Below are positions 31,501 through 45,036 of a DNA stretch of 64,000 bases, piece after piece. Within the stretch, counting starts at the first letter, position 1. Every line of letters begins with the position of its first letter. Where the stretch lies: assembly GCA_013396525.1 (NCBI GenBank), contig VWYX01000773.1:124001-188000 (forward strand), read 5' to 3'. The notes under the pieces are model-generated. The model worked only from the letters and a program-made list of their open reading frames with translations, searched no databases and was not told where the DNA came from. The DNA comes from Chaetorhynchus papuensis (taxonomy: Eukaryota; Chordata; Aves; Passeriformes; Rhipiduridae). Made by a program: the position numbers and the translations under genes.

Positions 31501-34500
31501 ATTTTTAAACAGAACTAGAAAAAATATAGTCAAGAAAACTTTTTAGTAGCAGACATCTCTAACCAGTCCTTAAAAGGTCAAATACATTAAATCGCACACC
31601 TGCAGCCCATTTTTATGTTTAAAAATTCATTAAAAAATATTGAAGGTGCATTTCTATTCAATCTCTTCTCTAATGAATATATTTGCATATAATCTCAGCT
31701 TTTCTCCTTTAGAGCTTTCTTATTCATTTCCTAAGTCCTCAGTCTGTAACCTGATCTTGTGGGATTTGCAAAGCTGAGGCCAAAGTCACCATGGAAATGT
31801 CATGACACTGCCATTTTCGGAAGTGCCTGGTCATCGTAAGTGGCTGACACGGCACAGCTTCGTGGCTGAGCAGGAGCAGGAATGTCAAATAAACTGTGCA
31901 ACTTGCTTCATCAGCCACGGATTTCTGCGTAAACAGGAAGAGGTAAAGGAATTGTTGCCTGTTTTGTCTATGTATTTTACTTTAGTTTTTTGAAGTGTGA
32001 TTGTAAATTCATTATTTGAGCTTCCCTTCAAACACAGCTCTTCCCAAGGCATGAAGGCTTTGATATTGTTACAATCTTCCTTGGGAAAAAAATCAAAAAA
32101 CACAACAGCAACCCAATAGGAGGGAGCGGAGTGCAGCACAATCTTTGCATGACTTTATCCTTATAGATTTTCTGATTTGGCTGTGGTTTCAAAGCTTGGG
32201 GCTAATATTCCCTGTGGAGCATATTTCAAGAGTGTTTGGCCTTATACCTGTGAAACACATCAATACCATCCCACCTTCTAGACAGCAGTAAAGATAAAAT
32301 TTTCCTAGTGAATAAAATTAACTTGTTTCTATCCTTCATAAAAATGAATATACTAAACAGAGGTAGTTGATTAAAAAAAATAGACTTAAAGTAATTCTAA
32401 TGAAAGGACTGACGTTTTATTCAAATTATTATATTCTTTCCTTTAAAAAAACCCCAGAATCCTGACAACCTTCTTAAACTTACAAGTTTTTAAATCAGTC
32501 GTTAGAAAGTGGAGGAGAGACCTGTATCAAAATAATGCATTTTTACATTCATATTTGCTGTGAGGGATGCAATCATAGTATTAAAGATTTCTAATCTACT
32601 CTAAATCTTATAATAAAAAAATATTTCGGTTATGTGTAGGAGAAAGAGAGCCAGGTTACAATTAATGATGATCGAAGAACAGAATATCTCCATTTTTGAG
32701 TATTTATTTCTCATCTTTATAACAGTGGAGCAAAAGAGTATTTCATGTTGGCTTGCAAAATTAAAAGCGTGGTATGAGTTTGCAGCACATTTTGCCATTA
32801 TGACTCTTGAGTTCGTGTGTAGACATATCCTGTAGCTGGATCCATTATTTGCACATGGCTGTGAGCTGACGATTCCAAATAATTAAATGGGGATGAAAAG
32901 ATGGCAGAAGGTTTTTTTCAGTTTACATCAGACTTGTTCTGGAGAAAAAAATCATCTTTAGGTAAATCAGTTAGTGTAACTCGAAAATTCTTCCTGTTAT
33001 AGTCAGTTTATCTTCCACAAAATCATCTTTCCTACATGGGTCAGAAATCTATGGCTGTTAAAAAAACCCCAAAAAACAAAGAAAATACAAACAAACAAAG
33101 AAAAAAAACCAGACCCTTTTCATTTTAAGCAGTGTCAGTAGAAATAAACCCTTTTACTTCTTAGAAATAGGGATCATCAGAAGAATAGAAAGGCGAAGTG
33201 GCCGGTCATTTTTACGGTGCTCCGATTTTACTCTCTTCCTTGTATGAACAAGTATGAAGGATTTGTAACTACACTGGCAGTAACAGAACCTGCAGGTATT
33301 TGGTTTAATAAAGACCTCATTAATCCCGTAAAATCTTAGTGTGAGGTAGAGCTGCTGTTAACCATTCTCACTGGGCTAGATGTGAAGAACCTTCAAAGCC
33401 TGTAAACATGCCAGCAGTAACTGACTATTCTTGTACATTCCCTCCAGCCACCTTTCACTTCACAAAGGTTTTAATTTAGATCCCTCATATCTTTTAACGC
33501 CTTAAAAAATATTTCTCCGTATCTTCTTTTTGTTTTTTGTTTCTCTATTTTCTTCTATTCAGAACATGAATCTGTGAGGAGGAAAAAAGACAACAAAAAT
33601 CCTTGATATCTGGAGAGAATTTCAAATTGCTTTTTGCCTTCTGAATTGAAACCTGGAAGCTTTTTAAAAAAGATGAGTAAAAGGACCAATCAGCAAGAGA
33701 TAGACCTAACTTATCTGAAAGGCCCGTGTCAGTGTTCTGTGCTCTTCACTGGAGAATTTGTGGAGGAATATGATTAGTCTGAAGGTTTTTCCTAAGAACA
33801 GCAGTTCAGAAAGTCCTGTTAGGCTCTGAATAAAAGCAGACACAATTGCTATCACACATGCCTCTAAATGACAGTGGAAGAAAAAGTATGCAGTTAGCAT
33901 AAAACTCTTCAGAAGAGCATACTGCTGGTGTTTCTGTTTGTTCTGTTTTCTGCGGGAAGATGTCCCTAGCGTTTCTGTTTTGTGGTAAATCTAAGGTATT
34001 TTGGGACAAGTTCTAGAGGTTTGGAATAAAATCAGTAAGGGGACATGTTGCTAGTTCTGCAGGAAGAGTTTTAACATTGTACCTTCTAATACCTTTGGAA
34101 CTATGACTATTTCTATAACCCTAATGGAGTGTGACTTGCCAGTATGCAAAGGCACAGGTCATGTGCATAAACTGCACATAAACTTATGCTCTATTTGGCT
34201 TCCCTATTTTAATGCCTGCAGAATCATCCCCACATCATATAGCCCTATTTAATTCGTACTGGCTTTGGTTTTCCTTTCTCAACTGTTACATGTGTTCTAT
34301 TTGTGCCCTGCTGTGACACCACATGAAAACCAAAAGGTTGTTTGTCCTCCCAAAATCCATTAGTCTGCCACCTGTCTTCATGTATCTAGATGCAATGATG
34401 CACATACTTGCATCATACAACGCACACACATACCTCATTTTGTTCTGGAAAAATGGTCTGGATCAGTCCAGAAATTTGTTTCACAGACACATCTAGTCAT

Positions 34501-37499
34501 GTGCACACCAGAAACATCCCACACAAGCATTTGTGCACGCAAACCCAGTGCACAGGCCTACTGCATGTAATGGGTGTCAGACTCAGTTAAAGTCTCAGAA
34601 AAAATCAGAAGGCCACAGTCCATGTTGATTTGTAATGCTTTTGACAGAGTAAGGCTCTACGCAAACAATGGAATGAGTGATCTGGCTGCTCTCAGCCTCC
34701 TTTCATACTGTACTTTGTGTTAATGGAAGACCAGCTAATCTTAGCACATTGTCAGGTGAACTTGGATTGTTTTTCTCAGTAGGTCATACACTTAGCACAT
34801 ATGATCCTATGGCCAAAGTTAGAGAAATGCCATGGTCTTCCCTGAGATAGTCTTGATATGATACTGAATTAGTTTTTGAAGAGCAGTGAAATCTACTGTT
34901 TTGAACACTGATAGGGTTTGACAAAGAAAAGACAGAATTATAAGGAGACAAATTTTTTGGGTTTTTTTTTTTGCCTCATTTATAATCTTGTTGCTAATGA
35001 ATATTGCTTGCATGAACATGGCAAGTAAGAAGAAATCATTTAACTGTCACTTTGATCCAATGTTCAAGAACCTGAAAGTTACTTTTTTTCTGGCAAAGCC
35101 TTCTTAACTAATTTTAATTTGTGATTTTTGTTCAGAACTTTAGCTATTGGAAGTATGCTGTTGCCTTATCCTGTTATTTTGATCTTGGCAAAATCCACAT
35201 AGGGATTTAGCAAAACTGAGAATAGCTATCTATCTCATTGCTAATAACTATCAAAAATGTTATCAGCCAAGTAGATCTTTATTATTAATAATGTATGTAT
35301 CTTCTTGGCAGAACAAGAATTACATGTCACATTCCCTTGAAGCTGTTTGCTACCAGCTATTCTGATATTTTTTGGAACAGGCTTTGTAATAAAGAAGAGG
35401 CATGTATCATTCCCTCAGGGTGTCAACTCTCTAGGTTGCTGGATAATTCTGGAAACAATGAGTCCCATATCCAAGCCTAGTCCCACCAAGATCCAACCTG
35501 CATTCTGTCAGGTCTGAGATCCCGCTCAGATCTTTTATCACAGCATATGGTGGAATGAGAAGGGATGCCTTATATATGTATCTATTTATATACAAATGAC
35601 TAGAGTCTATTTGTGGGTGAAAAGATAGGGATTAGATATTTTCATATACTTAAAAATAATAGTTGATGTAAAATATTGGTGTGATGTCCTTCCCAGGGGA
35701 CTCCGTACCTTGGAAACTGGCTTGCTGCAGTTGGAACCCAGGAATATTTTTCAGATAGGCTTAAGGGCCCTCTAGGCTAGAGGTACCATGGATCCCTACT
35801 GTCAAATCCAGATCTGGCATTCATTTTGGAGTTTGACCATTCAGAGAAAGAGCAACATAAAATTGTATCTCTGAATTGTTTTTAACTGTGGGTGAGTAAT
35901 ACTGAATGCAGAGAAACCTCATGTCCAGGGTGGACATGATATGAATATGAAAGCTGGAGCATGAGTTGTTTCACTGAGGAGTCTGTCATTTCAACTTGTT
36001 TGTTGTAGTGTTGTTTTATGCTTATGAGCCCCAGATCACCTCTTTTGTTTAGCCAGAGAGCTATTTCTCGACAAAATCTAAAATTCTCAGAGACAGAGGA
36101 TCAATTGAGCAATACTGTAACACTCCTGAGTTAAGGGAAGACTGGACCCAGGTTTTAGAGGAGCTATGGCAGAAGATAATAGCTTATTTGTCATGCTAGC
36201 CAATATGCTGGAAGATTTTAGATGCTGAGTTTGCCATTGCTATCTAGCTTGTCTACCAATTGTCTGCTCTCCTGTTTCTTTGCCTACAGTTCAACACAGA
36301 GCCAGAGCTAGATCTAGAGAGTGAGTGAGGAGAGATGGAATCATCTTAATTACTTTGATAGCTGTAGACAGCACATAGTTGCAGTGTTTCAGTTTTATAC
36401 CCATCAACTGTCACCTAATTTAGTGGATACTCATTGATCTCCAGCAGAGAATTTTGAAATTATTATCAATATGAAGATGCCACAGAGGAATAATAATAAA
36501 CTTCTTAGGAGCTGAAAATACATTTAATGAATCAGGAGGTTGAGTAAATAATACCACATGTATGTGGTGAGAGCTGTCTGGATAACTGTGGTTACAGCTC
36601 CAAATAGCTCCTAAATAGCCTACAAAATAAAAGAAAAGTAGATTTAGTCATTATTATTGGAAGGTTTGCTCATGGGACTATATCAAATGCAGTTACAACA
36701 GCATAAAACATAAGAAACATGAAAGCTCTTCTTGTTTCTCTTTAAAAAGAAAGTGGTAGTTTCCTTTGATTTTCTGGCAAAGCATGTGTATGTTTGTATA
36801 TGTGAGGAGAGTAAAGACATGGGATGAAAGTGGATGAAAGAAAGCTGCAACAAAAAGTAAGGAACACTTATTTCAGAGGGAAGAGTACTGCCCAGCTGAA
36901 GGATTGACAGAAAGGCTTGGGTGACTATTGCTGGTATCTAAACCTGTGCTTCACCCAGTTCCATGTCTGTGGGCCAGTGCCATACCTCATCAGCTAGCAT
37001 GGCCCAGGCCACAGGAGTGAATAATCTGAACCCCAGAAGGGGATAGAGCTGTGTAATCCCAGCTCTAACAGTGATATTCCTGTGTGGCCTTGATCACATT
37101 CCACAGCATTTTTACCTCATTATCTTCATCAGTCAAAGTGGATGATGTTTACCTGAGGACTTCATAGGAAATTTACCATTAACCAATTCATATCTAAGGA
37201 GCTGCAGAGTGATTTTTTTGTGCTGAATCTGCTCAGACAACATTCTTACCCATCAAGTGGCTGAAGATTTAACAAACTACCCTCACCCAGACCTGTGACA
37301 CAGTTGAGCACTTGTGTGTGGTCTCTCTCTACTAAGCCACATCTTGGGTGCAGTATTTAAAGAAGTGGTAATGGGCTAAAGAGTCCCATCTGTCTGACTT
37401 AGGTAAAGCAAGCGAGTTAACAGTTCCACAGCTGTTTCTGCAGCTCTCTCTCCATGCTGCCTTTCTGTGGGAGAATGTGTGGAGCAGAGGGAGCAGGCG
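28549..37499. other. Unique non-coding sequence upstream of PRL
   Basis: About 9 kb with only A-rich tracts (33060-33110), an imperfect CA-rich stretch near 34407-34435 and a small palindrome at 36553-36568. No gene or interspersed repeat is recognised. Confidence 0.6.
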
Positions 37500-37562
37500 G
37501 CTGTTGGGGGATTGACTTGGTGACCCTCTGAGGCCCTTCCAACCTGAGTGATTTTGTGATTG
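37500..37562 (+). mobile_element. CR1 LINE 3' terminal tail, very short
   Basis: GGTGACCCTCTGAGGCCCTT and CCAACCTGAGTGATTTTGTGATT match the last bases of CR1, including the octamer-type tail. Upstream similarity fades by about 37500. It is likely a severely 5'-truncated insertion. Confidence 0.7.
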
Positions 37563-37638
37563 CATAATTTGAGGCATGTGTTAAAGTAGGCTGGTTTCAG
37601 AGGTATAATTAGGAAACAAAGAAAGAAGCCAGAAATCT

Positions 37639-38229
37639 ATGACCATTTCTTCCGCTCTTGCTGCTTTGTCTTCTGTCAGTTTAAGAAGATTAGAGGACCC
37701 TGTGTCTGTGTGTCTCTTGATTACAGAGCAGTACCTAAAAGAGGCCTTTTTGCTGACTTCTTTTAACATTGGAGAAGGACTGTTTATGGCAGCTCTGCTC
37801 TTCTCACATCACAGAAACTACGGACAATTTGGTGCCTCCTGGGAGCGTACTGCTCACATGCTTCACTGCATACATACACGCATAGGTAAAACCCCTATAT
37901 ATTCCCGCAAGCACAACAGCCTCCAGCTGGTTCTGGCCACAAGAAGACCTCGTGCTATGCCTGACAGCTGCCTTTCTCAGTGGCAATTCTCATACAGCAG
38001 AAACAAGGGTACAGGGCAAGTGATTTACTCTGCTTGTAGCAGAAGTTTATTCCCAGCTGCCATCTTTCATGAAGACACCTTGGTTCATGTTAAACACAGG
38101 CCACTGCTGATTCAGCCAACCCTGATCCCCCTGCCTGCACCTGGCAGTCTCCCAAATTTACCCCACAGGACAGACGAATTGCTCCCATGGACTGTATGTA
38201 CCCCATGGGCTGTAGGTGGAGGAAGCTGA
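37639..38229 (+). other. 196-codon open reading frame, unassigned
   Basis: The longest open frame in the window, from ATG at 37639 to TGA at 38227-38229. I do not recognise the product. It has no repeats, no clear domain, no convincing signal peptide and only short hydrophobic runs (for example around residues 37-56, EAFLLTSFNIGEGLFMAALL). Composition is rich in Leu, Ser, His and Arg, as often seen in non-coding sequence of moderate GC. It starts about 75 nt past a CR1 tail and ends just before a CpG-richer patch. Length alone makes it mildly unusual in AT-rich DNA, but I see no splice or conservation support. I do not call it a gene. Confidence 0.15.
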
Positions 38230-38259
38230 TGGCTACACTGCCTCAATTACTATAACTAT

Positions 38260-39130
38260 TACCACTTTAAAGGCCCGAGCAGTGGCAAGAACACATTGAC
38301 TGAACGCTTGAACTCTTCGCACTCCTGAGCTATGCGACAGGCAGTGTTTAAAAATAGAAAGCATGGCTCCCCTGTGCAGCCCCTTTCCCAGCGATTCCTC
38401 CCGGCGGATGAAGTCATGCCCACAGCTCGCTGCCCCATGAGTGGGCAGCTTGTCTCCGGCAGCATCAGCAGGAGCCAGCACGGCGAGCTTAAAAGGCTGT
38501 CAGGGGTTGGCAGGTCATCCGCCCAAAGGCAGGAAAGAAGGGGGAGGGAGGGAGAAAAATTGAAAAATAACCACAAAGAGAACAAGCTCTTTTTTGAAAT
38601 TGGAAACTTTAAAGAAAAGATTTATGAACCTTTGGGTTTATGAAACCACCTGGTGCTTTGGAGTTTGCTGCTGGTTAAATTTGGCAGTTCAAAGTTTGGT
38701 GGTTGTTTTCCTCCATTAAAAAAAAAAAAAAAAAGACATTTAGAATAGTCTAATTCCACATGTGCATTGATCTTTTAAAACTCACGCCCACTTACCTTTG
38801 AGCTCGACTTGTAAAAATCAGAAAGATTTAGGGGGGAAAGCCTGTTACTTTTTAAGGGCAGCTTTGCCATTTGTGGTGCGCGCTGAGCAACGCGGCCCCT
38901 GAACTCTGGCTTTGCCGTCTGCTCAGCTTCCTCGCGGGTGCGCAGTGTGACTTGTGCTCTGTTTTGACAGTTGGTGACCTGCGACCCCCAACCCATAAAA
39001 TGTTTAGGCTGAGGACGCCTGAGAGGAGCTCTCAGACGTGATGGTTGGCGGCTCTTTTGAGACAGGCCCATCATCTTTCCCCCCAGCCCATATATAGCAG
39101 CGACGTGGAGCCTGTAGGTTTTGCTCACAC
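38260..39130. promoter_or_regulatory. CpG- and GC-enriched patch, possible promoter or enhancer
   Basis: CpG is scarce across most of the window, but by hand count about 14 CpGs fall in 38861-39110 and about 7 in 38361-38480. A TATATA with a CArG-like CCATATATAG sits at 39088-39097. Open frames run on both strands (38332-38643 and 38775-39227), as expected in GC-rich DNA. It could be the promoter of an unannotated non-coding transcript or a conserved regulatory element about 14 kb upstream of PRL. No exon or splice pair can be tied to it. Confidence 0.3.
38718..38734. repeat. A17 homopolymer
   Basis: Lies inside the CpG-enriched patch between its two CpG clusters. No retroposed gene body is recognised before it. 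Confidence 0.9.
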
Positions 39131-41757
39131 AGCAGTTTGAGTCAGAGACTTCCCCCCACGCCTCTGGTTCTGGGTTTCCAGAGAGAAGAGGGGTAAAAAT
39201 GAGAGGAGGAGAGAATAGGCTTCTCATTTTGCCTTTAGGCTACACTTGAGCTTGTGGGTCTCAGCCATGATGCATGGCAGCAAAACACAGTTTAAATTCT
39301 GCTTTTGCAGGAGCATCTGAAGCTAGAAGGGATTGTCAGAGAGTTATGAGGTCTGTTCTTTGGTACTGAAACAGCAGCAATACAGCTTCATTTTTCTGTG
39401 GCTCGTTTCTTTCTGGTGTTTTATACTTACTGATTATGCCTTATTACAATATTTGTAGAGACAGATAGTTATTAGATTAGGATGAATCATTCAGAATGAA
39501 CAATTTATTCAGCATGTTGCTTATTTTCCCTTCTTAAGTTTGCAATTAAAAACTGTGTTACTCTTAAATGCATTCATTATTTCAAAATTAGCTGTCAGCT
39601 ACATGAGTGAATATTCTTGTTCTGAGTTAATATGCAGTCATTTTCATGAAAAATATTGGTAATTTCCAGTGCTCTGGCTAGCTTTGTGACTCAGGTGAGG
39701 CTATCTCTGCTGCCCTTTTGGAGATGCAAGTATTAAAGCATCAATAATGTTGTTCTGGAACTGTGTGTTTAATTCTAAAGTTTAATTTCAGGTTGTTAGG
39801 TCTTAATTGTAGACTTGAAAACATGGTGTAAAAGTGTTTATACATAAGCAGGTATTTGAGATTAAAGTTACTCTCTTGCCAAGCTTTCATTAAATGTTTA
39901 TAGAATGTGAAGGATGCTGGCCTTCAAGGACTAATTTAAGAATGTGTATGAAAGGCCCAGTTTTATAACTGGTGAAAAATAGCATCTGTTTCTTCTTTCT
40001 TCTGTTAATTCTCCTTTGACATGGCCAACCTTGCAGCATAAATGAGAAGTTTCTTATTGCAGCCTAATATCTGTCTATGGCAGGAGTTGAAGCAGTCATT
40101 GCAGCCTAATCAAAACTGAAGATTTTTGTTTCAGATAACAGGTAGAGTTCACTCCTGTAACCCAGCAAGAAGATTTAAAGAACTGGTCTGTTTCTGGATC
40201 TGCCCTGTGACTTCTGACCCTCCTGTCAAAGGTTACACTTGGCAGTACAGCTTGTTCTCTGGCTTATTAACTCCTACCATCACCTCATATACCTGGCGCT
40301 GCAATTTGAATTTTACTAGTTTGGAGGTTGCTAACCCAGTCCCTAATTGCCAAGATCCATCTGTAAGAGGTAAAAAATATGCCTGTGAAAAAAAGTTTTA
40401 AATGACATGAGATTAATTTTTTTAGCACTGTGATAGCATTAATTCACATGCTAATTGTGCGTTTTTGCTCTTCATTTGGCAGCTTACATCCCTTGAAAGA
40501 GAGCATTATGTGCCCTGTCCTTTTTTTTCATAACAAATGTGAGTTTTTCTCTTGTTCAGTCTTATGACAAGTCTGCAATAAAGACAAAAGTTATTTCCCC
40601 ACAGCAATATGCTCCATGGTAAAAGAAATATTTCCTGGAGATCTAGGTTAAATTTCTGACTCTTCCTTTACGTTCCTATGCAGGTTACTTCACAAGTTTC
40701 TGTTGTAGTTCTCTATGCATAGAGAAATTGACCTTATTGCTCTTCTGTGCCACCCTTTATATTGCTAGTTAAAACTGAAAAATATTTAATCTGAGGATCA
40801 AATGCACTGGGTGCTGGTGTAGAGTTTAGCACACAGAGATTATGACCTTGTCTGGGGGCACATTCTTAATATTCCTAGGAGGTGGGCAGAATTATCCCCA
40901 TTTTGCTCATGGGCCAGTTGAGGAAAAGTAAAGGTAAGAGATTATTAAAAGTAAGAAGGTAGAAGGAAATCTATGTGTGTTCTCTTCCAGTTTTTTGTTT
41001 TACTTGCATCTCAGGCCATCTTTATGCACAGGCTAAAAGTGGGCATTCATCTTGGAGATCTAAGTACAGGCAGACAACCTTGTGAGCCTTCCTCTTATTG
41101 AGAGGACGGCAGAAGTTAATTGACCTATGCTGCTAATCCCTTGAACCAGTGCTGCTCACTTTGGCTCAACAGCAGAGTTACCTGTCTCAGAAAAGTACAT
41201 ATTTCCTATGGGCACATATTTCCTGCAGGAAAGGTTCGGTGCTTATACCCTTTCATGTTCAGTTCCAGGACAGAATTGTGTATGCCAGTGCTTGGAAATA
41301 TTGGAAGTATTATGTGGGTGCTTTTGGTGTAATATTTTCATGTAAAAAATCTTGGTGCCACAGAAGGAAATACTTCTGCCCCTTCCAATTCTAAAGAATT
41401 TAAGTGGAAGAAAACTGGGAAAAGTGAAAGGGGAAAACTAATTGGTGGTGGAGGAACTGCTCACATCTTCTGTGCTATCCTGGAAGCCTGAACTAAAGTT
41501 TCTGGCTCTTTGGAGCAATGAGAGTTTTGCCATTCAGTTCCATAGGCCCAAATATCATCCTCTGCTTATTCAGTTTCAGTTCCCTTCTGGAGCTATCGAG
41601 TAATCAAGATATTACTCAAGAGGCTAAAGCTCTTTTGACTTTCAGCCTGGGGTCCATGTGAGTGATGTGAAAGGATGCTTGCCCCCGCTGTGGCTAATTA
41701 ACAAAACCTAAGTGAAACAGAACCCAAGAATTGTAATAATTTATTTCCATTGCAAAA

Positions 41758-41810
41758 GGGGGGAAGAAAAGAAAAAAAATGGAAAAAAAAAAAAGAAAGA
41801 AAAGTCAAAA
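41758..41810. repeat. Purine-rich (A/G) low-complexity tract
   Basis: About 50 nt of A with scattered G. Comparable A-rich stretches lie at 33060-33110 and 48601-48645; none is attached to a recognisable element. Confidence 0.85.
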
Positions 41811-44800
41811 GAGATGCACTAGGCAATAGCCTTTTTGGGAAACACAGTCACATTGTGGCATACAGTACAAATTCCACACACACTGCTGGAGGCTCAGGTC
41901 AGAAGTGCAAGCATATGTGAAGAGCAGTGGGTGGAGAGAGGTCTGGAATGAAAAAACTCATGCATCCTGCCTCAATGTTAAGATCTGTGTGTTCCTCTTA
42001 CCCACTCAAAGGCTGCTCCTGGGTGGTTCCTGGGATAACCATGTGTCCCAGGCCCCTGGCAGGACTCTTTTTGAGATCTAGAAATGGTTTAAATATACGC
42101 TACAGGCAGAAATCTATGTATATATAGCAAACACATGTTATGCTATGTTATACATAGCTGTAACATATTACAGGGGTAATGCAACCAGAATATAAAGGAA
42201 AATATTTTTACATTATTTTTTATTTAATTACCTCCTTAATTTTCTGTTACCTTGTTTTATAGAAGTAAGTACTCCTTTAATGTTTGCAAACTGAAATTAG
42301 GATATTACAGAACATTTGACAATAGAATTCAAGTTTAATGCAATATATGTACATACACAATTTATACAATAATATGGATTATAAAATTCTCTATGGCTTT
42401 ACTTAGTGCACACGTGTACATACCTTCAGATACATGTGGAAACAAGTCAAAGACAAGTCAAAGAGCTTTGCTCAGTATGATTCTGGTATACTGATCTAGT
42501 AATGACTCTTGCAAAATCATAAATGATGAGTTAGAAGGCACAGATTTCATTGTCTCTTGGTATAACAGAGAGGAGAATGATGTGAAACAATATTAAGAAC
42601 ACTGAGCTATGGACTAAACAAATTATGATGGGTATCTACCAGAATCTCCCAAGTTAATCTTATCTCTTTCTCACAGCTATGCTGATTACCATCAGTTTGC
42701 CTGAGTTATTTGCCTTTCAGAATTATTTCCATTGGGGTGTGGTTAGTCTCTTTGCCTTCCGGTCCCTTCACCTAATGTTTACAACGCCCAGCAGGGTCTG
42801 TTTCATGAAATCTCTGAACTCAAGCTCATGGGATATGACCTTGAGAAGTGCAACTTCTTTTATATTTTTGGTATTGATATCTCCTAGAAATTTCCCTTGC
42901 CTCTTTTTCAATATAGTGCATGGTGTCTGGGTTTTGGATTTTTTTGCTCTTTGTTCATTGTTGTATCTATTGGCACCCATGGCTGATAAAAAACTCATGT
43001 ATGTCTATAAACAATAAATGAAACATGTTTCTAAAGGTACACTGGTTAATGAAAAGGAATATTTATGAACATGTACTGTAGTGGGGCAACAAAACAGAAA
43101 TTAATCCATCACTTCATTTTTTCTTTTGAGAACGACTTTTGCTTAACAGAGAGAAGAATAGTTTATCCTTGACTTCACAGTCTCTTCAGAACCTAGGCTG
43201 GCTCTTATAACAGAGCAGTAAACTCTTGGGCCAAACCATTTTCTAGGATGAGCAGGTACAAATCATAGCCAAGACATCAGAGCTTTGTGCAGTATTTAGT
43301 GAGAATATGACATTTTTATTTAGCTTTGTTCTCAGATTTGCCAAATTAAGAAAAATAGTTTATTTTCTCACAGCAGGTACATTAGGGATGTCTTTTCAAA
43401 ACTATACAGAGAAAAACAGTACCTCTGTATAGGTGGTACTTGAGGGATCATGAGGCTTTATGCCTGTACATCTTGACTCGACAAGGAATTGATCATGTAT
43501 GCCATTATGTTCTTGAATAAATGGCACGGTGTCCATGTAACAAACGGCAACTAGTCTTGCAGTTAAAAACATCCTCTTGCATGATAATTGGTTTCTTTTG
43601 ATCAGTTTAGAGTGCTTTTTGCCCCACAGATACATACTAATAAAAAGAGCCAGTAAAATTTAACAGTAACTGGTATAAGCAAATAGTTATGTCCTATAAA
43701 TCCAAATGCAGTCATGGCAAATATAGGATTTGCCATCTGCTTTTGTTTATATCAGGTAAGTAGAGCTGAAATTTTCAAACTGTGATTTGTAGCTGAAGGA
43801 GAAATATTTACTCGCATCATGCTGGCTCTTGTTCTGTTTCTGACTGAGAGAACCTGTGCGGAAAAGGTAAGGTAAAGTTAGAACACCTCAATCTTTTAGG
43901 AAAAAAAGAGAAAATATTTAACTAGAAATTAAAAAAGAAACAACCAACCAAAAAAAACCTTCAGCAAACTTCAGCAAACACATAAATGCTTTCCAATCAA
44001 CAATTCTCTGGGAAAACAGTTGTGATAAGCTGCAAACATATTGTTGTTTTATTTGTTATTATAAGAGGGAGAAGTGTTTGTGACAAGGGTTCCTCGGAGT
44101 GATAGTGAATGGTGTTTGGCAACCATTTCTCCAGAAGGATCCATTCTACTAAAAGTTTTGAAAGATCCTGAGCTGATTGATTTGAGCAATGGAGTCTCTT
44201 TAGGAGTGTTTTTTCTACTAAAGTTTCACTCTGACTATAGAAGTGATGATACATCCCTGCAGGCAACTGAGGCTTAGCCAGTCACCTCTAGGGCTGACAG
44301 GGTAGGGTTTGCTGTTGAGTTGTCCGTGGCTGGACTGAAAAGGGATCTGTGTTTTCTCTGAGCCATGTTATGGCACAGAATATAAGCTTTATAAGCTGTC
44401 ATTGCACAAACCCAGACATGATGTGCTCTATTGGGAAATTATGACTGCTGCCTAGTCTACATATTTAAAGAAGCCAGGGTCTGAAACTGCCTTTGCACAG
44501 AAAGTATTTCCTCTCTGAAATGATGTAATCAAGGATACAAAGCATAGCGTCCCTTTCTCAGTTTTAGTATAGTAACTAAATTTTCTTATTTCGCCAGAGA
44601 ATAAACTAGAGCACAAATCTTTCCTAGTTCCCACTGAAAAAAAGGACAGATTTTTGTTTTCTTGGACAGCCTGGCCTGTTGCTTTTGCTGTAATTTTCGT
44701 CTGAGTAAATTCAGCAATGTAGTCTGAAAATTGATTGTATTTCCTTATGATTCTCTGTGGAATGAGTACTACTAAGTATGTGTGGTTGGTCTCAGAATAA

Positions 44801-45015
44801 CTTGATATGATTTCAGGAAAGTTGTCCCTGACCTGCATAATTTCGATTCAGAATAAAATGAGAATGTCTGAGTAATGATGCAATTTAAATATTTCTCAAA
44901 TTAGTTACTGGTATTTGAAAATGTAAATAGCTAGAGTTGGCCTAATAGTTTCTAACCTATTACCTATACAATAGGACAACTGATCACCTGCTAAATGTGG
45001 TATTTTCTCCTCTCC

Positions 45016-45036
45016 TTTTTTTTTTTTTTTTTTTTT
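45016..45036. repeat. T21 homopolymer
   Basis: An uninterrupted run of 21 T. No recognisable retroposon body next to it. Confidence 0.95.

Noticed and set aside
38775..39227. 150-codon minus-strand open frame
   Set aside because: It falls in the CpG-rich patch, where stops are rare on both strands. The translation has no recognisable domain and low-complexity basic content.
43997..44277. Overlapping frames on both strands, considered as an exon
   Set aside because: Flanking splice sites are not convincing and neither translation resembles a known family.
44452..44838. 128-codon minus-strand open frame
   Set aside because: No domain, no splice support, and composition like neighbouring non-coding DNA.
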